Below, one piece after another: positions 15,530-26,100 of a stretch of DNA of 64,000 nucleotides; the stretch's first letter is position 1; the number at the start of each line of letters is the position of its first letter. The stretch spans positions 209,573-273,572 of the forward strand of contig DKFJ01000007.1 in assembly GCA_002452335.1 (NCBI GenBank). The letters are read 5' to 3'. The position numbers and the translations under genes were made by a program. The notes under the pieces are model-generated. The model made no database searches. It was given only the letters and a program-made list of their open reading frames with translations, and had not been told where the DNA came from. Source of the stretch: Deferribacteraceae bacterium UBA6799 (GTDB lineage Bacteria; Chrysiogenota; Deferribacteres; Deferribacterales; Geovibrionaceae).

Positions 15530-16432
15530 TTACTTTTTTGCTTTCGGGTGAGTCTGGTCATATACCTTCAGCAGTTCAGAAAGATTCAGGTGAGTGTATT
15601 TCTGTGTTGTGGACAGGGATTCGTGTCCCAGCAGAGTCTGTATAGTGCGGAGATCAGCCCCGCCTTCCAGCAGATGTGTCGCGTATGTATGTCTGAACGA
15701 GTGCGGAGAAAAATCCAGCGGAAGCCCAGCCAGGGTAAGATATTTTTCAACTATCCTCCTGACAGATCTGTCGGTCAGCCTCGTCCCCAGTTTATTTATT
15801 AGAAGCGCTTCGCCGTCTTTCAGCCCTCCGGAGGCTATCTCCTGTGCCGCGTTCATATATTCCCTGATCATGGATGCGTGCATATCGGCAATGGGAACAA
15901 TGCGCTCTTTCTTTCCTTTACCCCTGACCCGTATCCTCAGCCCGCCGAAATCTATATCGGAAATATTCAGCCCCACCAGTTCGCTTACCCGCATACCGGT
16001 TCCGTACATCAGCTCCAGAATCAGAGCGTCTCTCATGCCGGACGGTTCGGATTTATCCGGCGTATCCAAAAGCCCTATGATGCTGTCTATGCCGAAAACC
16101 CTGAACGCTTTCTGCTCTTTCTTAGGAAATTTCAGCAAACGGGCCGGATTGTCCTCCGATTTGTTCCTTTTCTGAAGATAGTTGAAGAAAGATTTGATGC
16201 AGGCGATCTTTCTTTCCACGGTGGATTTGGACATTCCCTTGTCATACAGCATGGCGACAAAACCCCTCAGAGTGAAAAAATCCACATCGTCTATATCAGA
16301 CACTGCCGATTCCTCCAGATAGGAGCAGAGATCGGCAAGATCTCTGGAGTAGTTTATCAGTGTATGTTTTGAAGCGCCCTTCTCATTCAGCATAAAAGAG
16401 AGGAACTGCGCGGATGCCTCGTCTATGTTCAT
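15530..16432 (-). CDS. xerC: tyrosine recombinase, XerC/XerD type
   Basis: A 300-residue site-specific recombinase with an N-terminal SAM-like core-binding domain (about 1-90) and a C-terminal catalytic domain (about 110-295). Catalytic residues are in GTGMRVSEL (Arg), GKGKKERIVP (Lys), HSFRHTYATHL (His-x-x-Arg), LLGHESL (His) and the nucleophile Tyr in TTQKYTHL. Length and motifs fit chromosomal XerC/XerD, which resolve chromosome dimers at dif with FtsK. No dif-like site was found nearby. It lies next to a tRNA gene, the usual home of phage-type integrases, but no element boundary or att repeat is visible and the sequence is of housekeeping type. Confidence 0.88.
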   Translation of the reverse strand: MNIDEASAQFLSFMLNEKGASKHTLINYSRDLADLCSYLEESAVSDIDDVDFFTLRGFVAMLYDKGMSKSTVERKIACIKSFFNYLQKRNKSEDNPARLLKFPKKEQKAFRVFGIDSIIGLLDTPDKSEPSGMRDALILELMYGTGMRVSELVGLNISDIDFGGLRIRVRGKGKKERIVPIADMHASMIREYMNAAQEIASGGLKDGEALLINKLGTRLTDRSVRRIVEKYLTLAGLPLDFSPHSFRHTYATHLLEGGADLRTIQTLLGHESLSTTQKYTHLNLSELLKVYDQTHPKAKK

Positions 16433-16469
16433 ATAATCAGAATCGCATAATCGCAGTTATTATCAAGCA

Positions 16470-16498
16470 AAAAAAAAGCCCTCTTTTCAGAGGGCTTG
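16470..16498 (-). terminator. terminator of the chemoreceptor gene
   Basis: On the minus strand AAGCCCTC, a loop of six, GAGGGCTT and then eight or more T, directly after the stop at 16502. Confidence 0.9.
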
Positions 16499-16501
16499 AA
16501 A

Positions 16502-18784
16502 TTACTTTAAGCATTTCGCTTTTTCGAACATCCTTTCCAGAAGCCCGATCAGCACATTAACATTATCCTTCATAAGCTCCAGATCCTCCAGCGCCTTGTC
16601 GAAGTTCTTGGCGTTGATATGATCCGCTACCAGATGGGACAGCCTGTGCACATCAGAGTGTGGCTTGTCGATAGCTTTGAAGTCAGGATCACTGCCGAAG
16701 ACAGCCTGAATCTCCTTGTCGAAATACAGCTTGCCGAAATCACAGGAGTGGTGATCTTTAAGCCCTGTGGGAGCGACTCCGCGCATGTATGCGGCATATA
16801 CGTTTTTAAGATATTTGATATGAGCCATCTTTGCTTTTACAAACACGATAGATTTGCATGAAAGCTCATACTGTATCAGGTCTTTTTCAATATTGCTCAG
16901 TTCGTCCATCAGCTTGTCTATCTCATCCAGCAGAGACTCAACCCTGTCTCTGGATTCTCTGGAAGACGAAGCCACCAGATCGATATTTCCCGCTACGTCC
17001 GCTGTGGCCTTCGCCTGCTGCTCGGATGCGGATGAAGTGTTCAGAAGCAGGGCATTCAGATCCATCACAGCGTTCAGGATTTCGTTGAATCTCTCATTCG
17101 CCTTCTCTGTGGACTCCACCTGAGAACCGATATTATTTTCAACAAGTTTGGCGTTCTTATCAGCTCTGCTGACGTTTTCCTGAATCACTTTCACCATCTT
17201 CTCTATCTCGTTGGTGGAATCCAGAGTCTTCTCGGCCAGTTTTCTAACCTCGTCAGCCACCACGGCAAAACCTCTGCCCGCTTCGCCGGCTCTTGCCGCC
17301 TCGATAGCGGCGTTAAGCGCCAGCAGGTTGGTCTGCTCGGAGATATCGTTAATAACCTCTACCACGCTGCCGATGCTTCTGGCGTTGATAGTGAGCGAGT
17401 TAATGTCTTCTGAAAGAGATGAGACTATCGTTCTGACATACTCAGCCTTCTCTGTGGCGTCTTTCACTATGGCTGAGCCTTCCTGAGCCAGCACAAGCGT
17501 GTGTTCGCCTTTTTCCGCGACGTCCGCCGTGTTTCTGGAAATCTCCTCCACGGTAACGCTCATCTCCTCTCCGGCGGCTGCCACAGTGGCGGCGAAGTCA
17601 ACGTTCGCGTTGGACGCCTTGCGCACATCCAACAGAGAATAATAGATGGGCATGATACCGGACACCAGAGAGCCCAGCGTATGTATCGTTTTGGACAGGT
17701 TGGTGTCCAGAGTATTTAAGAAGTTGTTCATTTTATGGGATACGGTCTCAAGCTCGTTGCCCTCGCCTTTAACGGGGAGACGTCTGGAGAGATCCCCGTT
17801 TCCGGTGGAAACAGCGTCAGCGATATTTCCCATAAGATTCAGCAGCTTCAGATAGTGAGCCAGAACATAGTAAAGCACTATGGCGAAGATAGTGGCGAGA
17901 ATGAATCCCACCATGAACTTCTTCAGTGCGCCGGTAAAGGCGGTGTGCATCACTTCTGTCAGATCCTTATAGAAAAGGATGTGTCCCATGTCAGCGCCGG
18001 AATAATCTTTCAGCACTGATTTATAGATATATACTTTATGCCCCTCCAGAGACACAACACCGTTTGACGCATATGCGTTGATGAAGTCTTCCGGATGCTC
18101 AAGGTTATTTTTATAGTACAGGACATTGTCTCTGACAACGTCGCCCTCTTTCTTTTCCATTCCCTCGGATTTTTTGATTATCTCCTCTCTGATGCCTATA
18201 GCGTATTTAACATCGAAAGAGCTGGTGAGCTGGTCTATCATCTTAGATATCGATCCGCCGAACTCCACAGATCCCACATGCTGTCCCTCATAGAAAACAG
18301 GGAACACAACACGCATTCCGGGTCCGCCTTTTCCTACCTCCAGCCCCACAACAGGCTGCTGAGTGGCGTTAGCCTGAATAACAGTCTGTCTGAAAGCGGA
18401 AAGGTCATCGCCGAACTTCTTCATCTTGTGCAGACGAAGAAAGCTGGTGGCGGGAGGAGTATGAAACTGAAACTGGTTAATGGTATCTTTGATAGTTCCA
18501 TAATACTTTTCATATTTTACTGTCAGCCCGGCTCTGTCCCCCTCTGCCAGCATGCGGGCGCTGTCTGTGTCCTCAGCTATCGTCCTGACAGTCAACGACA
18601 GGTCTGCCAGCTGTTCTGTGATTCTGTCTTCCATCATAGCGGAAAGAGTGGACATCGATTTGTCCGCATTCTTCATAACAGAACTCTTAATACTGAAATA
18701 GTCATACCCTGCAAGTATAACAGTAATCAGCAAAATCCCCAAATAAACGCCTAATGAAACGTATTGCTTGATACTTAATTTCAC
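16502..18784 (-). CDS. methyl-accepting chemotaxis protein with CZB zinc-binding domain
   Basis: This 760-residue transmembrane chemoreceptor has a first membrane helix (about 10-30), a large periplasmic Cache-type sensor (about 32-285) and a second helix (about 290-315). HAMP follows (about 316-370), then the cytoplasmic signalling coiled coil with the conserved hairpin tip (LLALNAAIEAARAGE) and flanking EEMSVTVEEISRN. The last 110 residues carry a CZB domain: His in AHIKYL, Cys in HHSCDFGKLYF, and two His in PHSDVHRLSHLV, the 3His/Cys zinc site. CZB domains sense zinc or hypochlorous acid through this site. A single-gene unit with its own terminator, divergent from mazG. The periplasmic ligand is unknown. 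Confidence 0.93.
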   Translation of the reverse strand: MKLSIKQYVSLGVYLGILLITVILAGYDYFSIKSSVMKNADKSMSTLSAMMEDRITEQLADLSLTVRTIAEDTDSARMLAEGDRAGLTVKYEKYYGTIKDTINQFQFHTPPATSFLRLHKMKKFGDDLSAFRQTVIQANATQQPVVGLEVGKGGPGMRVVFPVFYEGQHVGSVEFGGSISKMIDQLTSSFDVKYAIGIREEIIKKSEGMEKKEGDVVRDNVLYYKNNLEHPEDFINAYASNGVVSLEGHKVYIYKSVLKDYSGADMGHILFYKDLTEVMHTAFTGALKKFMVGFILATIFAIVLYYVLAHYLKLLNLMGNIADAVSTGNGDLSRRLPVKGEGNELETVSHKMNNFLNTLDTNLSKTIHTLGSLVSGIMPIYYSLLDVRKASNANVDFAATVAAAGEEMSVTVEEISRNTADVAEKGEHTLVLAQEGSAIVKDATEKAEYVRTIVSSLSEDINSLTINARSIGSVVEVINDISEQTNLLALNAAIEAARAGEAGRGFAVVADEVRKLAEKTLDSTNEIEKMVKVIQENVSRADKNAKLVENNIGSQVESTEKANERFNEILNAVMDLNALLLNTSSASEQQAKATADVAGNIDLVASSSRESRDRVESLLDEIDKLMDELSNIEKDLIQYELSCKSIVFVKAKMAHIKYLKNVYAAYMRGVAPTGLKDHHSCDFGKLYFDKEIQAVFGSDPDFKAIDKPHSDVHRLSHLVADHINAKNFDKALEDLELMKDNVNVLIGLLERMFEKAKCLK

Positions 18785-18885
18785 GTTGCTACCTCGAAAA
18801 TAATTTAAAATAAATTGCCATGCACTGTTTTGTCATGTAAGTTATTACTATAATTTATACGGTTAATAAGGGATTTGCAATTTAA

Positions 18886-19662
18886 ATGATGTCAGAATTT
18901 GAAAAACTTGTGAATATCGTAAAGACACTAAGAAGCGAACACGGCTGTCCGTGGGACAGAGAGCAGAATCTTTATTCTATAAAAAATCTTTTTATTGAAG
19001 AAGCATTTGAGCTTGTCGATGCTCTTGACAACAAAGATATCCCGAATATAAGGGAAGAAATAGGCGATGTTTTATTCCATATGGTTTTTCATGCGGCGAT
19101 GGCAGAAGACGAAGGATATTTCACTGTTGAAGATGTTCTGCATGAAATTTCTGAAAAGCTTATCAGGAGACACCCTCACGTTTTTGGAACCATTAATGTC
19201 GAAAATTCTGACGAAGTCTCAGTTAACTGGGACAAGATCAAGCAGGAAGAGAAAAAACATAAAAATAAAGAATTCATACTGGACGATATACCAAACGCAT
19301 ATCCTTCAATGCTAAGAGCTTTTAAGATTCAGGAAAAAGTCCGCAAGGTCGGATTCGACTGGAATAACGCAGATGACTGCATGATGAAAGTCAACGAAGA
19401 GTTTAATGAGTTCTCCGATGCCGTGAGTTCCGGATCAAAAGATGATATGGAGCACGAACTTGGCGATGTGCTCTTTGCGCTTATCAATATTTCCAGATTC
19501 CTCAAAATAAACCCTGACGAGGCTCTCAGAAAAGCAAACAGCAGATTTACAAACAGATTTAATTTTATTGAAAAAAGCCTTAAATCACAAGGCAGACAAT
19601 GCACCGAAGCAAGCCTGGAAGAGATGGAAAAACTTTGGCAGGAAGCGAAAAAGAGTGAATGA
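18886..19662 (+). CDS. mazG: nucleoside triphosphate pyrophosphohydrolase MazG
   Basis: A 258-residue two-domain all-alpha NTP pyrophosphatase that cleaves NTPs/dNTPs to NMP and PPi. The first MazG domain shows HGCPWDREQ and the EEAFELVDAL...EEIGDVLFHMVFHA metal-binding helices. The second (about 150-255) repeats EEFNEF and EHELGDVLFALINISRF. Full length for the family. The start is one of two adjacent ATGs (18886 or 18889) and cannot be distinguished. It overlaps the following Fic-like gene by 8 bases, so the two are probably co-translated. Confidence 0.95.
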   Translation: MMSEFEKLVNIVKTLRSEHGCPWDREQNLYSIKNLFIEEAFELVDALDNKDIPNIREEIGDVLFHMVFHAAMAEDEGYFTVEDVLHEISEKLIRRHPHVFGTINVENSDEVSVNWDKIKQEEKKHKNKEFILDDIPNAYPSMLRAFKIQEKVRKVGFDWNNADDCMMKVNEEFNEFSDAVSSGSKDDMEHELGDVLFALINISRFLKINPDEALRKANSRFTNRFNFIEKSLKSQGRQCTEASLEEMEKLWQEAKKSE

Positions 19663-20749
19663 GCACCCAAAAAAAGAGATCAGTACATTTCATTCGGGAA
19701 AATATCTTTTCAGCGCAGTCACCGGACAGGACATAAGCCCCCTGGCTGACGCTGTATCCGTAATATCAGCCCTGCCCGTGACAGAAGAGGACAGACAGCC
19801 TCTGACACGGTCGCTCACTGAGCGGGCTGTTTTCGGCATATTGTTTCCCGATGATAAAGGCATCACCTTCGATCAGGTCTCCAGAATAATTCAGCACGAC
19901 CGCAGCAACTTCACACAGGATGTCAGATCGATAGAGACGGTCAACGTCCACTGCGCTCTTAAGTTTGCTCTGGAAAATTCCGGTAAACCGCTCTCGCCGG
20001 ATATCCTTTCCGCTGTAAACGCCGAGCTGGGAAAAAACCTGGTCTCTAAAGAGGCGGAAGGACTGCTGAGAAAAGGCACTTCGAAACCAGACGACTCATC
20101 CGGCTATACACCGCCCTTCACCGCTCTGGACATTAACCTTCTGCTGAAAAACCTGACAGAATGGCTGATGTCTAAAGAGATGTCAGGACTGAATCCATTC
20201 ATAAAAGGCGCTCTGCTTCATATGCACCTGAAAAAGATACGTCCATTCGCCGCTTTTAACTGCCGCACCGCCAGAATAGCCGAGGTGATGATGCTGAGAG
20301 GACACGGCATCACTGTGCCTGCATTGATGATACCCGATATATGCGTTAATAATAAGCGGACATATCTGGACGCGTCGGATGCTTTTTACTCCACATCGGA
20401 CATATCGGCATACGCCGGATTTGTCTGTTCCGGGCTCCTGCGAAGACTGAACCCCGCCGCCATAAAAAACCGTGACCTTTTCAGAAACAACTCCGTAAAG
20501 GAACATCTGAACAGACTTCTGATAAAAAAAGAACTGATACCCAGACAGCACGCTTTTCTGGTGATGCTGTATGAGACCGGACATGTTTTTTCACAGGATG
20601 AACTCCAGCTTAAAAAACCCTTTACTAAATATTACTCGAAGGTTAGCAGAACCACCGCTGCCCGGGATGTGAGAAAATTTATAGATATGGGACTGGTAAG
20701 ACCATCAGAAAACGGATACGTATTCAACAGAGAGCTCCTCAGTTTCTGA
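19655..20749 (+). CDS. Fic-fold protein with degenerate active site and C-terminal winged-helix-like region
   Basis: A protein of about 364 residues whose middle (IRPFAAFNCRTARIAEVMML, about 200-220) aligns with the Fic motif HPFxxGNGRxxR. The catalytic His is Arg, and both glycines are lost (Phe, Cys). The surrounding Fic helices resemble a second such protein at 30668-31759. The last 50 residues (SRTTAARDVRKFIDMGLVR) look like a winged-helix DNA-binding unit common at the end of Fic proteins. AMPylation is not expected, and a regulatory role is inferred. The GTG at 19655 is the best start: it has AGGAA about ten bases upstream and an 8-base overlap with mazG, whereas the frame extends further upstream only inside mazG. 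It ends one base before the stop of the convergent gene. Confidence 0.7.
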   Translation: MNEHPKKEISTFHSGKYLFSAVTGQDISPLADAVSVISALPVTEEDRQPLTRSLTERAVFGILFPDDKGITFDQVSRIIQHDRSNFTQDVRSIETVNVHCALKFALENSGKPLSPDILSAVNAELGKNLVSKEAEGLLRKGTSKPDDSSGYTPPFTALDINLLLKNLTEWLMSKEMSGLNPFIKGALLHMHLKKIRPFAAFNCRTARIAEVMMLRGHGITVPALMIPDICVNNKRTYLDASDAFYSTSDISAYAGFVCSGLLRRLNPAAIKNRDLFRNNSVKEHLNRLLIKKELIPRQHAFLVMLYETGHVFSQDELQLKKPFTKYYSKVSRTTAARDVRKFIDMGLVRPSENGYVFNRELLSF

Positions 20750-22180
20750 TTATCTCTCCGTCTTATAGTCGACTTCCTGATCCTCCTCAGAAAAATAGAA
20801 AATGCCTTTGGAATACTCTTCTTTTACAAGATAGAATCTGCCGCCTATCATGCATTTGACCTCCGGATAGACTATCTTGCCAACATACACTCTGCCGTCA
20901 CTCTTCTCTGTCAGCTTCTGCTGGATAATTTTCAGCTCAGCGTCTTTGATCACAATCTCTTTTCTGAGCTGTTCCCTTTTTTTCAGCAGTTTATCTATCA
21001 TGATCCTCTTATCTTCTCCCTGTCTCATGAGGATCTCTTTATTGTTGCCCAGATATGTTTCCAGTTTTACCAGCGTTTTTGAGAGTTCGTATCTCTCCGC
21101 CACGAATTTTTTCATCTCCAGTACGTCACGCACTGAGCTGAATATGGACACATCAGTCTTCACATAGCTTTCAGACCCGAGGATTTTGGCGGATATGCCG
21201 TTCACGGCGAAAGTTTTTCCACCGATGATGCTTCCGGGGGCGCTCTCCACAGATACCTCGTTCTCAGCGTATATCTCAGAATACATAATGGATTTTTTCA
21301 CAACAACGCTGTCGCCGCTGATGACCCGTGCCTTATGCATGAATTTGGCGAATATAGAACCGCCGGCAAAAATCTCTGCGTGGAGCTGTCCGCCGATGAT
21401 CCCCTGCCTGGCTGTGACTCCGCCTCCGGCAGTCACTTTTCCTCTGATGGTGGTGGCGATGACTTCGTTTCTGGCTTTAACCTCGAACCCCGCCTTTATG
21501 CTTCCCTTCACAATGATAGAACCCGGAAAATCTATGTTTCCGGTGGAGAAATCAACATCTCCTTTTATCATGTATACTTCTGATATATCGAACTTTATCT
21601 TGTTTCCGATCTTGCTGTACTCTATCAGCCCGTCTATGGAGCTGACCAGTTTTTTTCCGTTTATATAGACATTCTTGCCGAGATCCAGCTCAACTTCCAG
21701 ACCGTCCAGAGAGTCAATGGGTTCTCCGGTTACAGTCATCCCATCCCTGCCTTTTGTGGGGCTGATTATCATGGCAACCGGTTGATCTTTTTCCGCCAGC
21801 GCAAGCTGTTTCTGCTTATAGACCCTGTAGTCCACATTGTTGATATCCTCAGAGGACAGGATCATGTCCGCCGGCTTCACAGTGCGCAGGATGAGCTCTC
21901 CGTTCTGTCCGCTGACGGCTTTTTTTCCTCTGGCGATGATGTAGGATCTCTCCGTTCTTCTGCCTGTGAGCAGAGAGGAGTTGACCTCTTTCACCAGCTC
22001 AGTGTCTATGCCCACATACACTCCTGCCTCAGCTATCAGTCCGAATATGTCCGCGTACAGAGGATCATCCGGCACGATGAGTGCTGCCGACATCCGGTCA
22101 TCCGCAATTTCGATATGGGGCTTCTCTTTGTATGATAAATCATCAAAAAGCTGCCCGCGCATGTCTTTTCTTTCATCCAT
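20750..22180 (-). CDS. DUF342/FapA-family protein
   Basis: A 476-residue cytoplasmic protein of the FapA (DUF342, flagellar assembly protein A) family. The N-terminal part (about 20-190) has the family's QLALAEKDQPVA and TKGRDGMTVTGEPI turn. The middle (about 200-350) is a glycine/valine/isoleucine-rich right-handed beta-helix with repeating GxVxAGGGVTARQGIIGG-like rungs. The C-terminal 100 residues form a predicted coiled coil (EMKKFVAERYELSKTLVKLE onward). FapA links to polar flagellar placement in Vibrio, but the biochemical role is poorly known. It starts two bases after the PAS-protein stop, so the two act as one operon. Confidence 0.85.
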   Translation of the reverse strand: MDERKDMRGQLFDDLSYKEKPHIEIADDRMSAALIVPDDPLYADIFGLIAEAGVYVGIDTELVKEVNSSLLTGRRTERSYIIARGKKAVSGQNGELILRTVKPADMILSSEDINNVDYRVYKQKQLALAEKDQPVAMIISPTKGRDGMTVTGEPIDSLDGLEVELDLGKNVYINGKKLVSSIDGLIEYSKIGNKIKFDISEVYMIKGDVDFSTGNIDFPGSIIVKGSIKAGFEVKARNEVIATTIRGKVTAGGGVTARQGIIGGQLHAEIFAGGSIFAKFMHKARVISGDSVVVKKSIMYSEIYAENEVSVESAPGSIIGGKTFAVNGISAKILGSESYVKTDVSIFSSVRDVLEMKKFVAERYELSKTLVKLETYLGNNKEILMRQGEDKRIMIDKLLKKREQLRKEIVIKDAELKIIQQKLTEKSDGRVYVGKIVYPEVKCMIGGRFYLVKEEYSKGIFYFSEEDQEVDYKTER

Positions 22181-22182
22181 AA

Positions 22183-23019
22183 TCAGATATCCGTCCTTAC
22201 AAATGCCACCGCGTGAAAGGCTTCTCCTCCTAATACGCTGGAACTCAGCATCGTTATGACTTCCTCTTTTTCGCCGTTGGCGTTGTATATTTTTGCTCTG
22301 GAAATACCATTTTCAGCCGACATCACCTTTTCAAAATCGCTGTAACTGCAAAACACAGTCGACGCTTCCTGTCCGGCCAGTGTCTCCGATCCCTGAAAAA
22401 ACTTTTCAGCGGTATCGTTGAGGTCTACAATGATATTAAACGTATTAATTAATATTATCGGCATAGGAGACGTTTCAAATAGTGATTTAAAAAACGCTTC
22501 GGATGCCCAGGCTCTATCTTCCACCATTTTCTGTTCCGTCATATCCATTATAACGCCTATAATGCCCCGAACCTGGCCGTTTACGAAAAAAGCCCGTTTC
22601 TGGATAATGTGAAAACCGTCCGACATCCCCGGGAAACGTCCTCTGTGGTTCACACGTTCTCCGGAACCTTCTGAGATAAGGATTTTGTCTCCCTCGGCAA
22701 AACTGTCCGCTATCTCTTTCGGAAAGAATTTATAAGCAGTGTTGCCTATCACTTCCTCTCTTTTTAACCCGTAAAGATCGCACAATGCCTGATTACACGC
22801 CAGATACACCCCATTCGTGTCTTTGTAATAGACAGGCACAGGCATGGTGTCCAGCATCGCCTGAAAAATCTCATTATCGTCAATGAAGCAGGATATATCG
22901 AAAAAATCGCATCCAAAAACTTCGGTGACAAGACCAGCAACTGCGTCTTTTCCTGGTTTTTCAGCCAGTTCATCGAGTCTTTTTTTGAATTCCTGCAATT
23001 GTTGTTTAAATAATTCCAT
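22183..23019 (-). CDS. tandem PAS-domain sensor without output domain
   Basis: A 278-residue soluble protein with a short coiled-coil N-terminus (about 1-30) and two PAS domains. The first (about 50-165) has MLDTMPVPVYYKDTNGVYLACN and ends in the PAC-like GIIGVIMDMTEQK. The second runs from about 172 to 278 (LFETSPMPIILIN). There is no kinase, GGDEF, EAL or helix-turn-helix output. The ATG at 23019 has AAGGA seven bases upstream, so it is preferred to the ATG at 23034. It is followed within three bases by the DUF342 protein, which may be its partner: a sensor module in trans. The ligand or cofactor is unknown. Confidence 0.8.
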   Translation of the reverse strand: MELFKQQLQEFKKRLDELAEKPGKDAVAGLVTEVFGCDFFDISCFIDDNEIFQAMLDTMPVPVYYKDTNGVYLACNQALCDLYGLKREEVIGNTAYKFFPKEIADSFAEGDKILISEGSGERVNHRGRFPGMSDGFHIIQKRAFFVNGQVRGIIGVIMDMTEQKMVEDRAWASEAFFKSLFETSPMPIILINTFNIIVDLNDTAEKFFQGSETLAGQEASTVFCSYSDFEKVMSAENGISRAKIYNANGEKEEVITMLSSSVLGGEAFHAVAFVRTDI

Positions 23020-23127
23020 ACGTGCATCCTTCATGTCTTACTAACGATAATTATACACTCTTAACAGAAAAAAACCTGCAAAATCATTTGACTTGTTTTT
23101 TTGCCCGATTTGAAATAACAATATTAG

Positions 23128-26100
23128 ATGAAATTTAAATCGCTAACAGTACAGGGATTCAAATCTTTCGTCGACAAGACTGTAATAGAGTTCCCCGGCG
23201 GAATAACCTGCGTCATAGGTCCCAACGGCTCCGGAAAGAGCAATATTCTGGACGCTATACGCTGGATCTTCGGCGAACAGAGCGCTAAAGAGCTGCGTGG
23301 AGCGGACATGGACGATGTGGTCTTTGCCGGTTCACAGCACAGAAAAGCATCCGGTTTCGCCGAGGTGTCGCTGACCCTGTCCGACCTGCCGGAGAGCCTT
23401 ACCACCAAATGGGGCTCTTTCAGCGAGATTACTGTTACCAGAAAACACTACCGCTCAGGCGAGAGAGAATACAGGATCAACGGCAAAAAATGCCGTCTGA
23501 AAGATATCCGTGAGATATTTTATGACTCTGGGCTGGGCGCAAAGAGCATCTCCATCATAGAACAGGGAAAAGTGGATAAGATAATCCAGTCCACACCGGA
23601 GGATCTCCGCTCTTTCTTCGAGGAGACTGCCGGCGTTATGCGCTTTAAAGAGGGTAAAAAAGACGCCGAAAGACGTCTGAGCCAGACCAAAGACAACCTG
23701 AGCCGTGTCACTGACATATTAGCGGAGATCAGAGGACAGCTCGAAACCCTGACGCTTCAGGCGGAAAAGGTCAGAAGATACAGAGATCTGGCATCCAGAC
23801 AGAGCGTCCTGCAAAAAGCCATCATCTTCCAGCGGTATAAAAAATCCTTCGAAGACCTTTCGCAGATCATAGAAACTGTTAATAATCTTAAAATAACTCT
23901 TTCCACTAAGGCGGAAAAATTCACAAAACTCACCAACGCCGAAACAGAAATGCGCCAGAAAGCCGCTGAGCTGAGAAAACAGTTCAATCAGGCGAACGAC
24001 ATGATACTTCAGGCGGAGACCGAATCCGGCAGGGCGGAGGCGGACATCCGGCTTCTGGAACAGGAGATAGAGGCCGCCGAAAAGAGCAAGGATACACTGC
24101 ATTCCGATATAGAGTTTCTTCAGAAAAAACTGACGGAGCTCACCGACAGACGTGTGGAAATACTCCAGACCAAGGCTGAGCATACCGAAAAAATATCATC
24201 CATGCAGGAAAAGATAGACGAAATAGAAGAGAAGATAAGCGGATATGAGACCATGCGGGAAGATATCAAGGAAGAGCTCTTCGCGGCTGATGACGAATAT
24301 CTGAAATGCGCCCACAGAGCATCGGAAACCAGAAACGCCATCTTCGAGAACGAAACACTCCTGACACGCTATGCCAAAGACGTGGAAAGGCTGAAAAGCG
24401 AAAAGGACGAAAGCGTCCGGGACAATGAGTTCGCCCTCAGCAACATAGCCCAGATGGAACAGGACATAAAAAATCTGGCAATCGATATAGAATCCATAGA
24501 AGACACCATCGGCGACTATGCCGAGAAATATTCCGAGCTGAAAGAGGAGATATCCTTTCTGGAAGCCAAAACTGCTGAGAAAAAGCTGGAGGCAAAAACA
24601 GCCCACAGCCGTCTGGAAATGCTGGAAAACAGACTGAAGGCGGAATCAGCGGGACAGGACAATACCCGCCTGATGGAAAAATTCAGCGGAAAGCTGATTC
24701 TGGAAAGACTTACCCCCGTTCTGGTGCGAGAATACGGCGATATCATCATGTTTCCCGCCGGATCCAAAAACGAACTCTTCGCCGAGCTGGAATCTGTGAA
24801 ACAGTCGGTCCGGTTCATATTCGATTCCGACATAGACCAGTTCCTGAAAAACGCCGAAGCCGGCGTGTCTTCAAGCGGCTCAGTGATCATCAACGGTCTG
24901 ATACACAGAAAAGCCGGAGCAGATGACAAGCGTGAGGCGGTTCTGAGGCTTCAGACGGACATAACCAGGTGCAGAACCGAGCTGGAAGACGCCGAGACAG
25001 CCCTCTCAGGTCTGGAAGAGCAGCTTCCTGAGATGGTGGACAAACTGGAGATAATCTCTGACAAAAAAGATGAGCTGAACGAACAGAAACAGTCGATCAC
25101 TCTGGATATGAAAGACAAAGAACGCAGCCTGACAGATATAAAACAGCGCAGAGAGCGCATGGAAAAAAGGGCTGAGATAATAGAAAGCGAGATCAAGAGC
25201 ATCACTCAGGAGATAACACGCTCCGAGGAAAAGATAGAGCTGTACACCAGACAGAACAAAGAGCTGTCCGCCCAGATGGCGGAAGCCGAGCAGAAAAAAG
25301 AGGACCTGAACAGCCGTCTGGAAGATATCGACAGTATGTATGAAGACGTGCGTGACGAACACTCCGCTTATAAAGTCGAGCTGAGAGGTATTCAGGAGAA
25401 TATCAACTCCGCCGTCCGGGAACTGTCGTTCATAGATAAAGACATCTCTGAATCAACTGTCAAGCAGAACGCCGCCAAGAACAGGCTTTCCCAGCTTCTC
25501 ACATCCGACATAGTCAACCTGAAGGACAGGCTGGAAAAACGCAGGGACGACTATCAGAACATCATCAAAAAGAGAGCCATACTGAAGGATGAAAAATTCC
25601 GTATGGACTCGGAAATAGCCGAAACAGAAAAAACTCTGGAAGAGACAGGCAGAGAGATCGACAAATTCAACCTCGATATCAGAGGCGTTGAAGACGATAT
25701 TTTTGACGCTGAAAAGAAAAAAGAACGCTTCGAGGCGGATATATCCAACCTCAGAGAGGCGTTTGAGGAAAAATTCCAGTCTAACATCGCCGATTTCGAC
25801 ATGGACGTGGAGGATTTCAATCCATCCAAAGCAAAATCAGACCTGTCAGGCATAGAAAGAGAGATAGACGAACTGGGTCCGCTGAACATGACAGCTGAAA
25901 CCGAATATAACGAAATCAAAGAAAGAAACGAGTTCCTTACAGGTCAGAAACAGGATCTGGAAGAAGCAGTAGAGAGCATACATGAGCTGATAAGAGAGAT
26001 GGACGAAAACACCACCGCCATCTTCTCAGAAACTTTTGAAGGGGTTAAAAAGAATTTCACCAGAGTGTTCACCATCCTCTTCGGTCAGGGCAACTGCGAC

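Noticed and set aside
15530..16432. Integrase of a mobile island next to tRNA-Gly
   Set aside because: No att duplication of the tRNA 3' end, no other mobile genes, and motifs and length fit housekeeping XerC/XerD.
23719..24183. 154-codon frame antisense to smc
   Set aside because: It is the reverse of heptad-rich coiled-coil coding sequence, a common source of long false frames.
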